64,000 bases of DNA. Source: Acidobacteriota bacterium (GTDB taxonomy: Bacteria > Acidobacteriota > Vicinamibacteria > Vicinamibacterales > 2-12-FULL-66-21). Of this stretch, positions 25,436 to 33,590 are shown piece by piece. The stretch's first letter is position 1. Each line of letters begins with the position of its first letter. The translations under genes were made by a program, and so were the position numbers. The stretch lies in the NCBI GenBank assembly GCA_003222675.1, contig QHWT01000040.1, positions 241,485-305,484 of the forward strand. Reading direction: 5' to 3'. A model generated the notes under the pieces. It was given only the letters and a program-made list of their open reading frames with translations. It was not told where the DNA came from and made no database searches.

Positions 25436-26848
25436 TCACCCGCCGCCGCACGATCCGGCGATGCGCTTGTAGACGTCCATGGTGCGGCCCGGCTCGAGCG
25501 GCACGGATTCCACCAGTGCAAACGCGTGACGGAACGAGGAATCCTGCGCCAGCGCCTGCGGCAGGTAAATGTTCTGCGTGACCAGCCATTGCGCGCCTGT
25601 ATCCCGCAGGACGTCGGCGGGAGGACGTCGGACCGCTTCGGGCGTCACGAGCCCTCCGAGATCAATGATCCGTCCCGGGAAGGCCCACCCAACCGCGCCA
25701 ATCTCCGTTGCCGCGACCTTGCACGGACGATCGGATGTCGCGATCGACGAGGCGATTTCCAGGTACGGCCGCTCGCGGATCGCGTACACCTGTCTGAGCG
25801 CAGCACGATATCCAGGCCAGTGCGCGATTGTCGTGGCGAGCAGGACGATGGCTGCACCAGTGAAGACCACCGGCGAAAGACGAGGTGGAGAATATCGCGC
25901 AACGACCGTAGCCAGGCCGACGGCAACAGAAGCCCAGTACAGCGGAAGCAGTGGCACGAAATACCAGGACGCGTGCGGAAAGGCGCCGGTGATGGCGAAT
26001 GCCGCCGCATACGCGATCCACCAGATGATCATCCAGCGCCAGACGCGACCGGCGCCAGCCAGACCGAGGGCGCCGACGATCGCCAGCAGGGTCGGAATGA
26101 CATGCGATCGGCTGAAGAGGAACTGGGCGAACAGCGACACGCCCGCCCAGGAACGCTCGATGAAGCTGGCCTTCGCAACCACAGACTGCGGGACCAGGCT
26201 GCCGTAATACCAATATGCCGCCGCGAGGAGCGGAAGCGCGAACGCCAGACCGATGATCGCCACGCGAAGCGCAATGCCCGGTCGCGAGATCGCGAGGCCG
26301 ACGACGATCACTCCGACCGCCAGCACCGCCTCGGGCCGGCACATGCCGAGCATCACTGCGAGCAGTGCCGGCCTGATCGATGAACCGGTCTCCGCTGCCG
26401 CCGCGCCCGCGCCGAACGTCAGGAGCAGGAGGAGATTGTAGAGTGGTGTTTCCATCCCCGCTGACGCCGTGGCGATTCCCATCGAGACGGCGCCCGTCAT
26501 GGCCGCGCCGAGCGCAGCCGCATCGCGGAAGCCGGCGCGCGCGATCATGCGATAAAGGACCGCGATCATGAGCCCGTCGCATGCGACGCCGATCAGGTTG
26601 CTGGTCTTCTCGAGTGGCAGCCCGAGCGCCGCTGTACCTGCCAGTACAAATGCGTATAGAGGTGTCGACGTGCCGAGAACGCGTTCGCCAGGGTCGTAGA
26701 CGAACTCGTGCACGGTGGCGATGTTTCGCGCGTACCTGTAGGTGATATACGCGTCGTCGCTGGTGATCACGCCAAAGTACAGGCGCGCTGCGGTCGCGAT
26801 AAAGACGGCCGCGGCGATCAACGCGGCATCGCGGCTCACCCGTGCCAT
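25436..26848 (-). CDS. GT-C type membrane glycosyltransferase (GT39-like)
   Basis: A 470-aa multi-pass membrane protein. LIAAAVFIATAARLYFGVITSDDAYITYRYARNI places the GT-C acidic pair (TSDDAY, about 28-34) just after the first helix. HEFVYDPGERVLGTSTPLYAF follows, as in PMT/ArnT relatives. About ten more helices and a C-terminal soluble part (APAALPQALAQDSSFRHAF-like region) complete it. It likely uses a polyprenyl-phosphate sugar on the outer face of the inner membrane. The start is ATG 26848, with GATGAGGAC as Shine-Dalgarno. It is 31 bp upstream of mutM and probably co-transcribed. Confidence 0.83.
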   Translation of the reverse strand: MARVSRDAALIAAAVFIATAARLYFGVITSDDAYITYRYARNIATVHEFVYDPGERVLGTSTPLYAFVLAGTAALGLPLEKTSNLIGVACDGLMIAVLYRMIARAGFRDAAALGAAMTGAVSMGIATASAGMETPLYNLLLLLTFGAGAAAAETGSSIRPALLAVMLGMCRPEAVLAVGVIVVGLAISRPGIALRVAIIGLAFALPLLAAAYWYYGSLVPQSVVAKASFIERSWAGVSLFAQFLFSRSHVIPTLLAIVGALGLAGAGRVWRWMIIWWIAYAAAFAITGAFPHASWYFVPLLPLYWASVAVGLATVVARYSPPRLSPVVFTGAAIVLLATTIAHWPGYRAALRQVYAIRERPYLEIASSIATSDRPCKVAATEIGAVGWAFPGRIIDLGGLVTPEAVRRPPADVLRDTGAQWLVTQNIYLPQALAQDSSFRHAFALVESVPLEPGRTMDVYKRIAGSCGGG

Positions 26849-27020
26849 GTCCTCATCGGATACATGTGTACTTAGAATAAGCCGTTGCCACAGCCGCGAT
26901 CGGTTCCTGCGGCTCGCCGGGATGCTTGTCGTCGCGGCAAGCCGTTTGTTGCCGTTCGCGGTGCAGACGCCGCGCTTTCATGGCGCTCTACCCGGCGTTC
27001 GTGCGCAAAATGGGCGCACG

Positions 27021-29462
27021 TCAATAGGCGACGAGCAGTCGGGCGGCGTGCAGAATCTCTGCGTCGCCGGGCAGAAATCGCGCCTCGAGTGGCGGCGAGT
27101 ACGGCACCGGCGTGTCCAGCGCCCCGATGACGCGCACCGGCGCGTCGAGCGACTCGAATGCCTCTTCCTGAACAATCGCCGCAAGGCTCTCGCCGATGCC
27201 GCCGGTGCGCGAGTCTTCGTGAACGATGAGGACCCGGGTGCAATGACGAGCGACGGCCAGCACCGCGCCCTTGTCGAGCGGCGCAAGCGATCGCAGGTCG
27301 AGCACGCTCGCCTGCACGCCTTCGGACGCGAGCGCGTCGGCCACCGCGAGCGCGGTATGCACGTACGCGCCATACGAAATGATTGCGAGGTCATCTCCCG
27401 CGCGTCGCAACGCGGCTCTTCCGATTGGCAACGGCGATGGCACGCGCTCATCGAGCGCCTGCTTCACGCGTGGATCGCGGTACAGCGCGATGTGCTCGTA
27501 GTAGAGGACCGGATCGGGATCAGCCACCGCGCTGGCCATCAACGCGCGCGCATCCGCCGGCGTCGAGGGGACGACGATCTTCAGACCCGGCGTGCGATAG
27601 AACCACGGCTCGGTATTCTGACTGTGATAGGGACCCGCATGACGCAGACCTCCCCACGGCATGCGAAGCACCATCGGAACCGACCCGCCCCACCGGTAGC
27701 GAATCTTTGCGGCGTTGTTCACGAGCTGATTGAATCCGGTCGCGACGAAATCGTTGAACTGCATCTCGCCGATCGGCCGCTGGCCGCCGAGTGCGGCCCC
27801 GACACACACGCCGATGACGGCCCCCTCGGCCAGCGGTGAGTTGAGGATCCGATCGCCGAACTCTTTCAAGAGCGGACGCAGGAGCAGGAACGCATTGCCG
27901 TATTCGCCGCCCACGTCCTCGCCGTAGACGAACACGCGCGGATCCGCGCGCAGGGCGTCGCCGACGCCCATCATGACGCCGTCGAGGAAGGTGCCGCCCT
28001 TCGGGTCGCGTGGCGCATTTGGCTCGAGCGGCGGCAGCGGCGGATCGTAGTCCACGCCGCGACGCACGACCGGATCGAGGACCTCGATGTGCGCGCGGCG
28101 TTCGTCGCCGGCGAATACTCTCTCCCCAACGCTGTCCGCCTCGGGCCATGGCGCATCGATCACGGCGCGTGCCTGCTCCTCGACGAGGGCGTCGGCCGCG
28201 CGCTTGAACCGATCGAAATCCCCGGCAGCGATCACGCCGTCCGCTTCGAGGCGTCCCGCGTACGCGGGTAAGGGATCGCGCCGTGACCAGTACTCGTACA
28301 ACTCGCGGTTCGCGTATCCATGCTCAGTCATCGAGGGATAGTCCCAGGAAGGTTGCGGATCCTTCCCGAGATACAGCATGTCGTCGTGATGGGCATGCCC
28401 GCACATGCGCATGCAGACGAGCTCGACGAGCGTCGGGCCCTTTCCCGCTCGTGCGCGCTCGACGGCCCATGCGAACGCCGCCGCAATCACGTCGGGATCG
28501 GTGCCGTCGATCGTGATACCGGGCACGCCGTAGCCGGCCGCCTTGTCGGCGAACACCCGCACTGCCGATTGATCGCGCAGGGGTGTCGAGAGCGCGGTCT
28601 GATTGTTCTGAACGCAAAAGATCGCGGGCAGCCGTCGCGCGGCCGACAGGTTGATCGCCTCGTGCCACTCGCCCAGCGACGATCCTCCCTCGCCGATGAA
28701 CGACAGGGCGACGCGGCCGTCACCTTGCTGCGCAAACGCCATCGCGAGGCCCGCGATCGTCAACGCGCCGATCGCCAGCGGCGCGGCGGGCGGCAGGATC
28801 CCCCAGTCGAAATCGCCGAGGTGCAGATCCCTGCCGTTCATCGGCGGACCCGCCTTCCCCGTCTGCGCCGTCAGCGCGAGCCGCACGGACGCGGGATCCG
28901 GCCGCATCGCCAGCACGACGCCAAGATCGCGAATCAGCGGCGCGACGACGTCACCGCGCCAGCCCTCGGCCTCGGTCCTGTAGGTCGGGCCGCGCCGCAA
29001 TCGCACGGCCGCCGCATAAATCGCTTCCTGGCCAAGCGAGCGAAACCCTTTGCCTTGAAACGTCGCCTCGCCGTACCGCACGTCGCTGCCCGTGAACAAC
29101 ATCTTCAGGCGGTTGTCGGTGGCGCGCGTCAGCACCATGCCGCGAAGAATCTCGCGTCGTTCAGCCGCGGTCAGCGATGCCTGGAGAGCCGCGCGGCGGA
29201 GGAAGCCGTCGCACGCGTCGAGCAGTTCTTCGACGGCGGCACACCAGCGCGACGCCGCAGGGACTCTGGGGGTCGGCTCCGGCAGATCGGGCGGATGCTG
29301 GAGGCGGCTGCGCAGCGCTTTTGAAAACGGCACGCGCAGCGCGTCGATGCCGTCGGAAGACTCCGCGTCCGGCCCGTTGACAGCCTCGAACGCAGACAGC
29401 GCCGGCGCGTGCGCGAACGGGTGTCGCTCGAGCACGAAGGCGCCGAGCAGCGCCCCGTTCAT
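27021..29462 (-). CDS. Fused 2-oxoacid dehydrogenase E1 (alpha + beta) component
   Basis: An 813-aa protein. The alpha part (about 100-430) has the thiamine-diphosphate site GEGGSSLGEWHEAINLSAAR (257-276; Glu replaces the Asp of GDG) and the closing NN at 286-287 in CVQNNQTALSTP. The beta part (about 490-813) has GEDVGGEYGNAF, EGAVIGVCVGAALGG and VLIVHEDSRTGGIGESLAA. This single-chain E1 resembles the branched-chain 2-oxoacid or acetoin type and would decarboxylate a 2-oxoacid onto lipoyl-E2. No E2 or E3 gene is nearby. It overlaps trxC by 4 bp (ATGA, 29459-29462). The first 95 residues match nothing I recognise. Confidence 0.88.
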   Translation of the reverse strand: MNGALLGAFVLERHPFAHAPALSAFEAVNGPDAESSDGIDALRVPFSKALRSRLQHPPDLPEPTPRVPAASRWCAAVEELLDACDGFLRRAALQASLTAAERREILRGMVLTRATDNRLKMLFTGSDVRYGEATFQGKGFRSLGQEAIYAAAVRLRRGPTYRTEAEGWRGDVVAPLIRDLGVVLAMRPDPASVRLALTAQTGKAGPPMNGRDLHLGDFDWGILPPAAPLAIGALTIAGLAMAFAQQGDGRVALSFIGEGGSSLGEWHEAINLSAARRLPAIFCVQNNQTALSTPLRDQSAVRVFADKAAGYGVPGITIDGTDPDVIAAAFAWAVERARAGKGPTLVELVCMRMCGHAHHDDMLYLGKDPQPSWDYPSMTEHGYANRELYEYWSRRDPLPAYAGRLEADGVIAAGDFDRFKRAADALVEEQARAVIDAPWPEADSVGERVFAGDERRAHIEVLDPVVRRGVDYDPPLPPLEPNAPRDPKGGTFLDGVMMGVGDALRADPRVFVYGEDVGGEYGNAFLLLRPLLKEFGDRILNSPLAEGAVIGVCVGAALGGQRPIGEMQFNDFVATGFNQLVNNAAKIRYRWGGSVPMVLRMPWGGLRHAGPYHSQNTEPWFYRTPGLKIVVPSTPADARALMASAVADPDPVLYYEHIALYRDPRVKQALDERVPSPLPIGRAALRRAGDDLAIISYGAYVHTALAVADALASEGVQASVLDLRSLAPLDKGAVLAVARHCTRVLIVHEDSRTGGIGESLAAIVQEEAFESLDAPVRVIGALDTPVPYSPPLEARFLPGDAEILHAARLLVAY

Positions 29463-29926
29463 CGACCCTCGACGACCGATCGTACGAACGCTTCGATATC
29501 CGCCGCGGGCCGCGCGCCCGCCGTCCGCCCGCGCTCCTTGCCTCCCGCGAACACGGCCATGGTCGGAATGGTTCGAATGCCGAAGCGGTCACCGAGTTCC
29601 GATACCGCGTCGGTGTTCACCTTCACGACGAGCAATCGTCCCGCATTCGAGGCGGCGACGCGCGCGATCTCCGGCGCAACCATGCGGCAGGGTCCGCACC
29701 ACGGCGCCCAGAAATCGACGACGACGGGGATCTGGGCGCTTGCGACGAGCGCGTCGAATGTCGAAGCGTCGGGCACCTCGATCGGTTCCGCCGGAGGCCC
29801 GAGCGCGGCCTTGCACTTGCCGCAGCGCGTCTCCGCGGTCACGCGCCCGTACTGCAGCCGGTTTCGTTGGCCGCAGTCCTGACACACCACGACGACGCCG
29901 ACCGTATCAAGTGTCGCTCCACTCAT
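29459..29926 (-). CDS. trxC: Thioredoxin 2 (zinc-ribbon thioredoxin)
   Basis: A 155-aa protein from ATG 29926, preceded by a GAGGTG Shine-Dalgarno; the longer open frame upstream is rejected. An N-terminal zinc ribbon uses C15, C18, C35 and C38 (CQDCGQRNRLQYGR, RCGKCK). The thioredoxin domain has the active site WCGPC (76-80), VVKVNTDAVSELGDRFGIRTIPTMAVF with the cis-Pro, and a final helix. It is a cytoplasmic dithiol reductant; Trx2 members are typically linked to oxidative stress. Its 4-bp overlap with the fused E1 suggests translational coupling, possibly redox protection of the 2-oxoacid dehydrogenase. Confidence 0.95.
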   Translation of the reverse strand: MSGATLDTVGVVVVCQDCGQRNRLQYGRVTAETRCGKCKAALGPPAEPIEVPDASTFDALVASAQIPVVVDFWAPWCGPCRMVAPEIARVAASNAGRLLVVKVNTDAVSELGDRFGIRTIPTMAVFAGGKERGRTAGARPAADIEAFVRSVVEGR

Positions 29927-29957
29927 CGGGACACCTCGGAAGCTGATCGTTACACGA

Positions 29958-30713
29958 CTAATCCGATACCGCGAGCTCCCCCGGTACGATCGGGCGCGTG
30001 CGCGGCAGCAGTCCGAGCCGTGCACGATTGCCGACCCATGCCAGAATGCCGATGAAGACCGCGAGCTTGAAGCCGTCGGTCGATCGTGTCTCCGGCAGCA
30101 CCTTCCACAATATCCAGAGCACCGGCTGGGCGACGCTCACGGCCCAGACCGACCCATAAAAGTAGCGGCGCTCGTGTCCTTCACCCTTCGTCGATCGCTT
30201 GACGCGAGGGAGCTGGCCACTTGCGCCAAGCACCCAGATCGAGGCCGCTATCGGGAAGTACGCGGCCTCGTACATCTGCCGCAGCCGCCAGTGACCCGTC
30301 ACGATCGCGGTGGCGAGCCCGGCAATGTTCAGCAGCGCGAACGTAACCGCCTCGCTCCACGCCAGCGTGTAGCAGATGCGGCGATACAGCGGGTTCGGCC
30401 GATCTTCAGTGAACCTGATGATGTAAGGTCGCGGCTCGACGCCAGGCAGCTTCCCGCACAACCCGGCGATGCCCGTGCCGACAAGCACGACTCCGAGCCA
30501 CGCCGCCCTCTTCCATGTGAATCCGTGCGCGAAGAGGCTGAACGTCATCGGCCCCGGCGCGATGAAGAAGACAAAAATCCAGATGGGCCAGTGAGCGAGC
30601 CGATAGCGGACCTTGTTGCGCTCGCGGATCAAGCGATCCGAGGCAAGCTCGATGCGCCGGGCGTGGCCGTGAACCTGTTCGTAGGATGGAGGCAGGATCG
30701 ATCGCGGCAGCAA
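29958..30713 (-). CDS. Unrecognised polytopic membrane protein
   Basis: A 251-aa protein that I do not recognise. Hydrophobic segments are visible at WPIWIFVFFIAPGPMTFSLF, AAWLGVVLVGTGIAGLCG, LAWSEAVTFALLNIAGLATAIV, AAYFPIAASIWVLGASG and SVWAVSVAQPVLWILW, with a last one at LAVFIGILAWVGN. This gives five or six transmembrane helices. A conserved-looking polar loop reads RFTEDRPNPLYRRICY. The N-terminal 35 residues are basic and soluble. It ends 31 bp before trxC, on the same strand, so it may be co-transcribed. No function is assigned. Confidence 0.7.
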   Translation of the reverse strand: MLPRSILPPSYEQVHGHARRIELASDRLIRERNKVRYRLAHWPIWIFVFFIAPGPMTFSLFAHGFTWKRAAWLGVVLVGTGIAGLCGKLPGVEPRPYIIRFTEDRPNPLYRRICYTLAWSEAVTFALLNIAGLATAIVTGHWRLRQMYEAAYFPIAASIWVLGASGQLPRVKRSTKGEGHERRYFYGSVWAVSVAQPVLWILWKVLPETRSTDGFKLAVFIGILAWVGNRARLGLLPRTRPIVPGELAVSD

Positions 30714-30731
30714 GGGACCTCGAGGAAAGCC

Positions 30732-31652
30732 TTAGCATGACACAAGCGATTCGCCCGGTGCCAACCACAACAGGTGCGGCCAGGCCGACGCTCTCCATTC
30801 GTCGACGGGCCGGAGGAGCGCCTGGGTGGGAGTATCAGGAGCCGCCGCCGACCGATAGGCCCTCGGCGCGAGATCGATCGACCATCCGCGATAACCATGC
30901 GCCAGCAGCACCCCGATGCACGCTTCAGGATCGACACCGTGCTCTCTCAGCAACCCGGGGTGCAGCTCCAGCACGACGGCGGCATAGCGCGCCGCGGCCA
31001 GTCCGTCGCGCATGCCCGCAAGCGCGTCCATCTCGGCGCCTTCGACATCGATCTTCACCACGTCCATTCGAGCGGAGGATGCCGTCAACCGATCGATCGT
31101 CGTGCAGGGAACATCAAAACGATGCCCGACACTGCCGGTATCTGCGATTCTGGATACTCCGCGGTTCTCCGCATCATCGGCATAGCCGGCGAGCGTGACG
31201 ATGCCGTCACGCGAACCAGCGGCGATCTGCAAGGGCGTGATCTGCGCGAAGGGGTTCATCGCGATGTTGCGTGTGAGGCTCGCGAAATGGCGGGGATCCG
31301 GCTCGAGGGCGATCACGTGCCCTTGATCACCAACGGCCGAGGCTGCAAGCAGCGTGAAGTATCCCCAGTTCGCGCCGGCGTCGAGAACCGTGCCGCCGCG
31401 GGTTGCCAGGCGCTGCACAACTCGTGTGACGGGCGGCTCGTAATAGCCGGTGAGACACACTTCGCGGGCGATGACGTCCGTCAGGTCGCACTCGAACATC
31501 GCGCCGCCGAGATCGCCGGCAAGCCTCGCGACGAACTCCCCCGTCCGCGGGCGCCAATGCGACACGATCGCGTATTTGCCGCGTGGCACGCGACTGACAA
31601 TCGCGCGCACAATCGGAACCCACAATGGTTCATGGCGCACAGAGGACAACAT
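30732..31652 (-). CDS. FkbM-family SAM-dependent methyltransferase
   Basis: A 306-aa protein. The SAM motif is VLDAGANWGYF (89-99), with IALEPDP as strand 2. The FkbM signature is KIDVEGAEMDALAGM, followed by VVLELHPGLL. It differs from the EPS-cluster FkbM enzyme by an N-terminal 70-residue extension (LWVPIVRAIVSRVPRGKYAI), a feature of many FkbM proteins that act on glycans or lipids. It begins just after a REP-like element and is followed 18 bp later by the membrane protein gene. Substrate is unknown. Confidence 0.9.
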   Translation of the reverse strand: MLSSVRHEPLWVPIVRAIVSRVPRGKYAIVSHWRPRTGEFVARLAGDLGGAMFECDLTDVIAREVCLTGYYEPPVTRVVQRLATRGGTVLDAGANWGYFTLLAASAVGDQGHVIALEPDPRHFASLTRNIAMNPFAQITPLQIAAGSRDGIVTLAGYADDAENRGVSRIADTGSVGHRFDVPCTTIDRLTASSARMDVVKIDVEGAEMDALAGMRDGLAAARYAAVVLELHPGLLREHGVDPEACIGVLLAHGYRGWSIDLAPRAYRSAAAPDTPTQALLRPVDEWRASAWPHLLWLAPGESLVSC

Positions 31653-31666
31653 TCTATGCTGTCATT

Positions 31667-31755
31667 TGTAGGCCGGGTCTTCAGACCCGGCGATCAGCAG
31701 ACCCGGTGTCAGACCCGGCGATCACCTTCGGCGCCTCTGAAGAGGCGCCCTACAG
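31667..31755 (+). repeat. REP-like element, CTGTAGG family, copy 2
   Basis: TGTAGG is followed by CCGGGTC-TTCA-GACCCGG (31673-31690). A second half-unit, GACCCGGTGTCAGACCCGGCG, comes next, and then the inverted hairpin GGCGCCTC-TGAA-GAGGCGCC (31730-31749) ending in CCTACAG. The outer ends are inverted (TGTAGG ... CCTACA). It separates the FkbM gene from the VOC gene. Confidence 0.8.
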
Positions 31756-31802
31756 CTCGCGGTGCCGCATGAGGACAACGAGTGGGAGGAACGATCGATC
31801 GG

Positions 31803-32180
31803 TCAGCGATCGCGGAAGAATATCAGCCCGTTTCCGTCCGGATCGCGGAACCCGAACTCGCGGGTACCCCACTCCGTATCGCGCACCTGCACGCCCTCGT
31901 CGAAGATATGCCGGCGGCGGTACTCCTCGAAGAGCGCATCCGGGTCGTCGACCACGATGCGGAATCTCAACCGTCCTGCCGTTCCCTTCCTGAATTCGTC
32001 TTCATGCTGCCACTGCATATGCAGACAGACATCGTCGCGGCGGACACCGGCGTAGTTGCCGGGATCCTCTCCGAAGCGGAAATCGATCTGAAAGCCCAGT
32101 CGCTCGACGTAATAGCGAAGAGCCGTTTCGAGATTGCGGACGTCCAGAATCGGGATCGCATCTTTGAGTCGCGCTGGCAT
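31803..32180 (-). CDS. VOC-superfamily protein (glyoxalase/bleomycin-resistance type)
   Basis: A 125-aa single-domain protein. IPILDVRNLETALRYYVERLGFQ is the first beta-alpha-beta unit, VCLHMQW the metal-side strand, and the end EFGFRDPDGNGLIFF is the classic VOC terminus. Members are metal-dependent glyoxalases, dioxygenases or small drug-binding proteins, so the exact role is open. A minus-strand TACAAT box (32227-32222) precedes it, with GGAG as Shine-Dalgarno. Confidence 0.9.
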   Translation of the reverse strand: MPARLKDAIPILDVRNLETALRYYVERLGFQIDFRFGEDPGNYAGVRRDDVCLHMQWQHEDEFRKGTAGRLRFRIVVDDPDALFEEYRRRHIFDEGVQVRDTEWGTREFGFRDPDGNGLIFFRDR

Positions 32181-32291
32181 GACGAGAATCGCTCCTCGAG
32201 GTGTTTGAGTGCGTTGGCGGCATTGTACGTGTCTGCCCTCGGCGCGGCGCGGATTGATTCCGCGCTCGCGCTTCGCGGCGAATAGCCCCGA

Positions 32292-32297
32292 TATACT
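32292..32297 (+). promoter_or_regulatory. -10 box of a leaderless promoter
   Basis: TATACT ends 8 nt before the ATG at 32306, so transcription should start at or next to the A of the start codon. No Shine-Dalgarno precedes the gene. Confidence 0.55.
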
Positions 32298-32305
32298 TGT
32301 TCGCG

Positions 32306-33454
32306 ATGCCCCGCTACCCCGCGAGCAGCGTGCGCACGCGCCTGCTGCTCGCGGTGCTCGCCGCAGTCTCGCTGGTGGCGCTCTTCACGACGCGCGTCTC
32401 GCACAAGATGCCCGACTTCGAAGTCTACTGGACCGCCGGGTCGCGCGCGATTGCCGCCGAGCCGCTCTATCGCGCGGAAGACGGCCACTTCCAGTTCAAA
32501 TATCTGCCGGCGTTTGCCATGATCGCAGCGCCGCTCGCGCTCGTTCCAATGAGCGCGGCGAAGGCGTTCTGGTTCGCGGCGTCTGCGCTGCTGATGCTCG
32601 TGCTGCTCGGTCTGAGCGCGAGGGCGCTGCCGGAACCAAAACGGCCGATCGTGCTGCTTCTCGTGCTGACCTTTCTCGCGATGGCGAAGTTCTACGCGCA
32701 CGAGCTCGTGCTGGGGCAGGTCAATCTGCTGTTCGCGGTGCTGGTCGTCTTCGCCCTCGTCGAAATGCGGCGCGGCCGCGAGTGGACGGCCGGGCTCCTC
32801 ATCGCGGTCGCGATCGTCGTCAAGCCGTATGCGGCAGTGTTCATTCCATGGCTCGCGCTGCGTCCGAACCGCACGGCGTTTGTCGCCATGGCTGTTGGTC
32901 TTGTCGCGGCGCTGCTCTTGCCCGCTGTGATGTATGGGTGGACCGGAAACCTGCGACTGTTGAACGGCTGGTGGCATACCGTCACCTCGTCAACGGCACC
33001 CAATCTGACGAACCAGGACAACGTTTCGCTCGCGGCGATGTTCACGAAGTGGCTGGGCCCGCAGCCGGGCGCGTCGACCCTGGCCCTGGTGTTCGGATTC
33101 GCCCTGCTCGCGCTGACGGCTGTCGTCGTCGCGGGCCGGCGCGGCATCCGCGAGCCGGATGCGCTGGAGGCGTCGCTGCTCCTGATGTTGATTCCGCTGC
33201 TCTCGCCGCAGGGTTGGGATTACGTGTTCCTGATTTCAACGCCTGCCGTCATGCTGCTGATCAACGAGCTGTCATCGTTGCCGCGCGACCTTCGGATCGC
33301 GACGATCGCGTCGATTTCCATCGTCGGGCTGAGCATCTACGACCTGATGGGCCGCGAGGCCTACGGGACCTTCATGGCGATATCGGCGATCACGATTTGC
33401 TTTCTCGTCGAGGTCGCCGCGCTCATCACGTTGCGCTTCCGGCGGGTAGCGTAG
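32306..33454 (+). CDS. GT87-like (DUF2029) polyprenyl-phosphate mannosyltransferase, membrane protein
   Basis: A 382-aa protein from ATG 32306. The N-terminal helix is followed by PDFEVYWTAGSRAIAAEPLY, where the acidic residue and the YW..A.A...G.PLY pattern mark GT87 (PimE-like) enzymes. FQFKYLPAFAMIAAPLALVP is next. Around nine helices follow, with GQVNLLFAVLVVFAL and AVAIVVKPYAAVFIPWL characteristic of the family. GT87 enzymes use polyprenyl-phosphate mannose in the periplasm. It is the first plus-strand gene of the window and stands alone. Whether it serves the EPS locus is unknown. Confidence 0.87.
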   Translation: MPRYPASSVRTRLLLAVLAAVSLVALFTTRVSHKMPDFEVYWTAGSRAIAAEPLYRAEDGHFQFKYLPAFAMIAAPLALVPMSAAKAFWFAASALLMLVLLGLSARALPEPKRPIVLLLVLTFLAMAKFYAHELVLGQVNLLFAVLVVFALVEMRRGREWTAGLLIAVAIVVKPYAAVFIPWLALRPNRTAFVAMAVGLVAALLLPAVMYGWTGNLRLLNGWWHTVTSSTAPNLTNQDNVSLAAMFTKWLGPQPGASTLALVFGFALLALTAVVVAGRRGIREPDALEASLLLMLIPLLSPQGWDYVFLISTPAVMLLINELSSLPRDLRIATIASISIVGLSIYDLMGREAYGTFMAISAITICFLVEVAALITLRFRRVA

Positions 33455-33469
33455 GAGCCTTTCAATCGA

Positions 33470-33567
33470 AGGAATCGAAGCGGAGCGAAGGAGTCGAAGG
33501 ATCTTCAGACAAAATAGGGTCCTCTGCTCCTTCGAGGTTTCACCCAGATGGGCTCCTTCGATTGAAA
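33470..33567 (+). repeat. Fold-back repeat built on the word TCGAAGGA
   Basis: The left arm contains TTTCAATCGAAGGA, ATCGAAGC, GAGCGAAGGA and GTCGAAGGA. The right arm carries TGCTCCTTCGAGG and GGCTCCTTCGATTG. A 14-nt perfect inverted pair (33470-33483 with 33554-33567) bounds it. It lies between two co-oriented genes and could also act as a terminator for the GT87 gene. Confidence 0.8.
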
Positions 33568-33590
33568 AGACAGTGTGGCATCATGCGACG

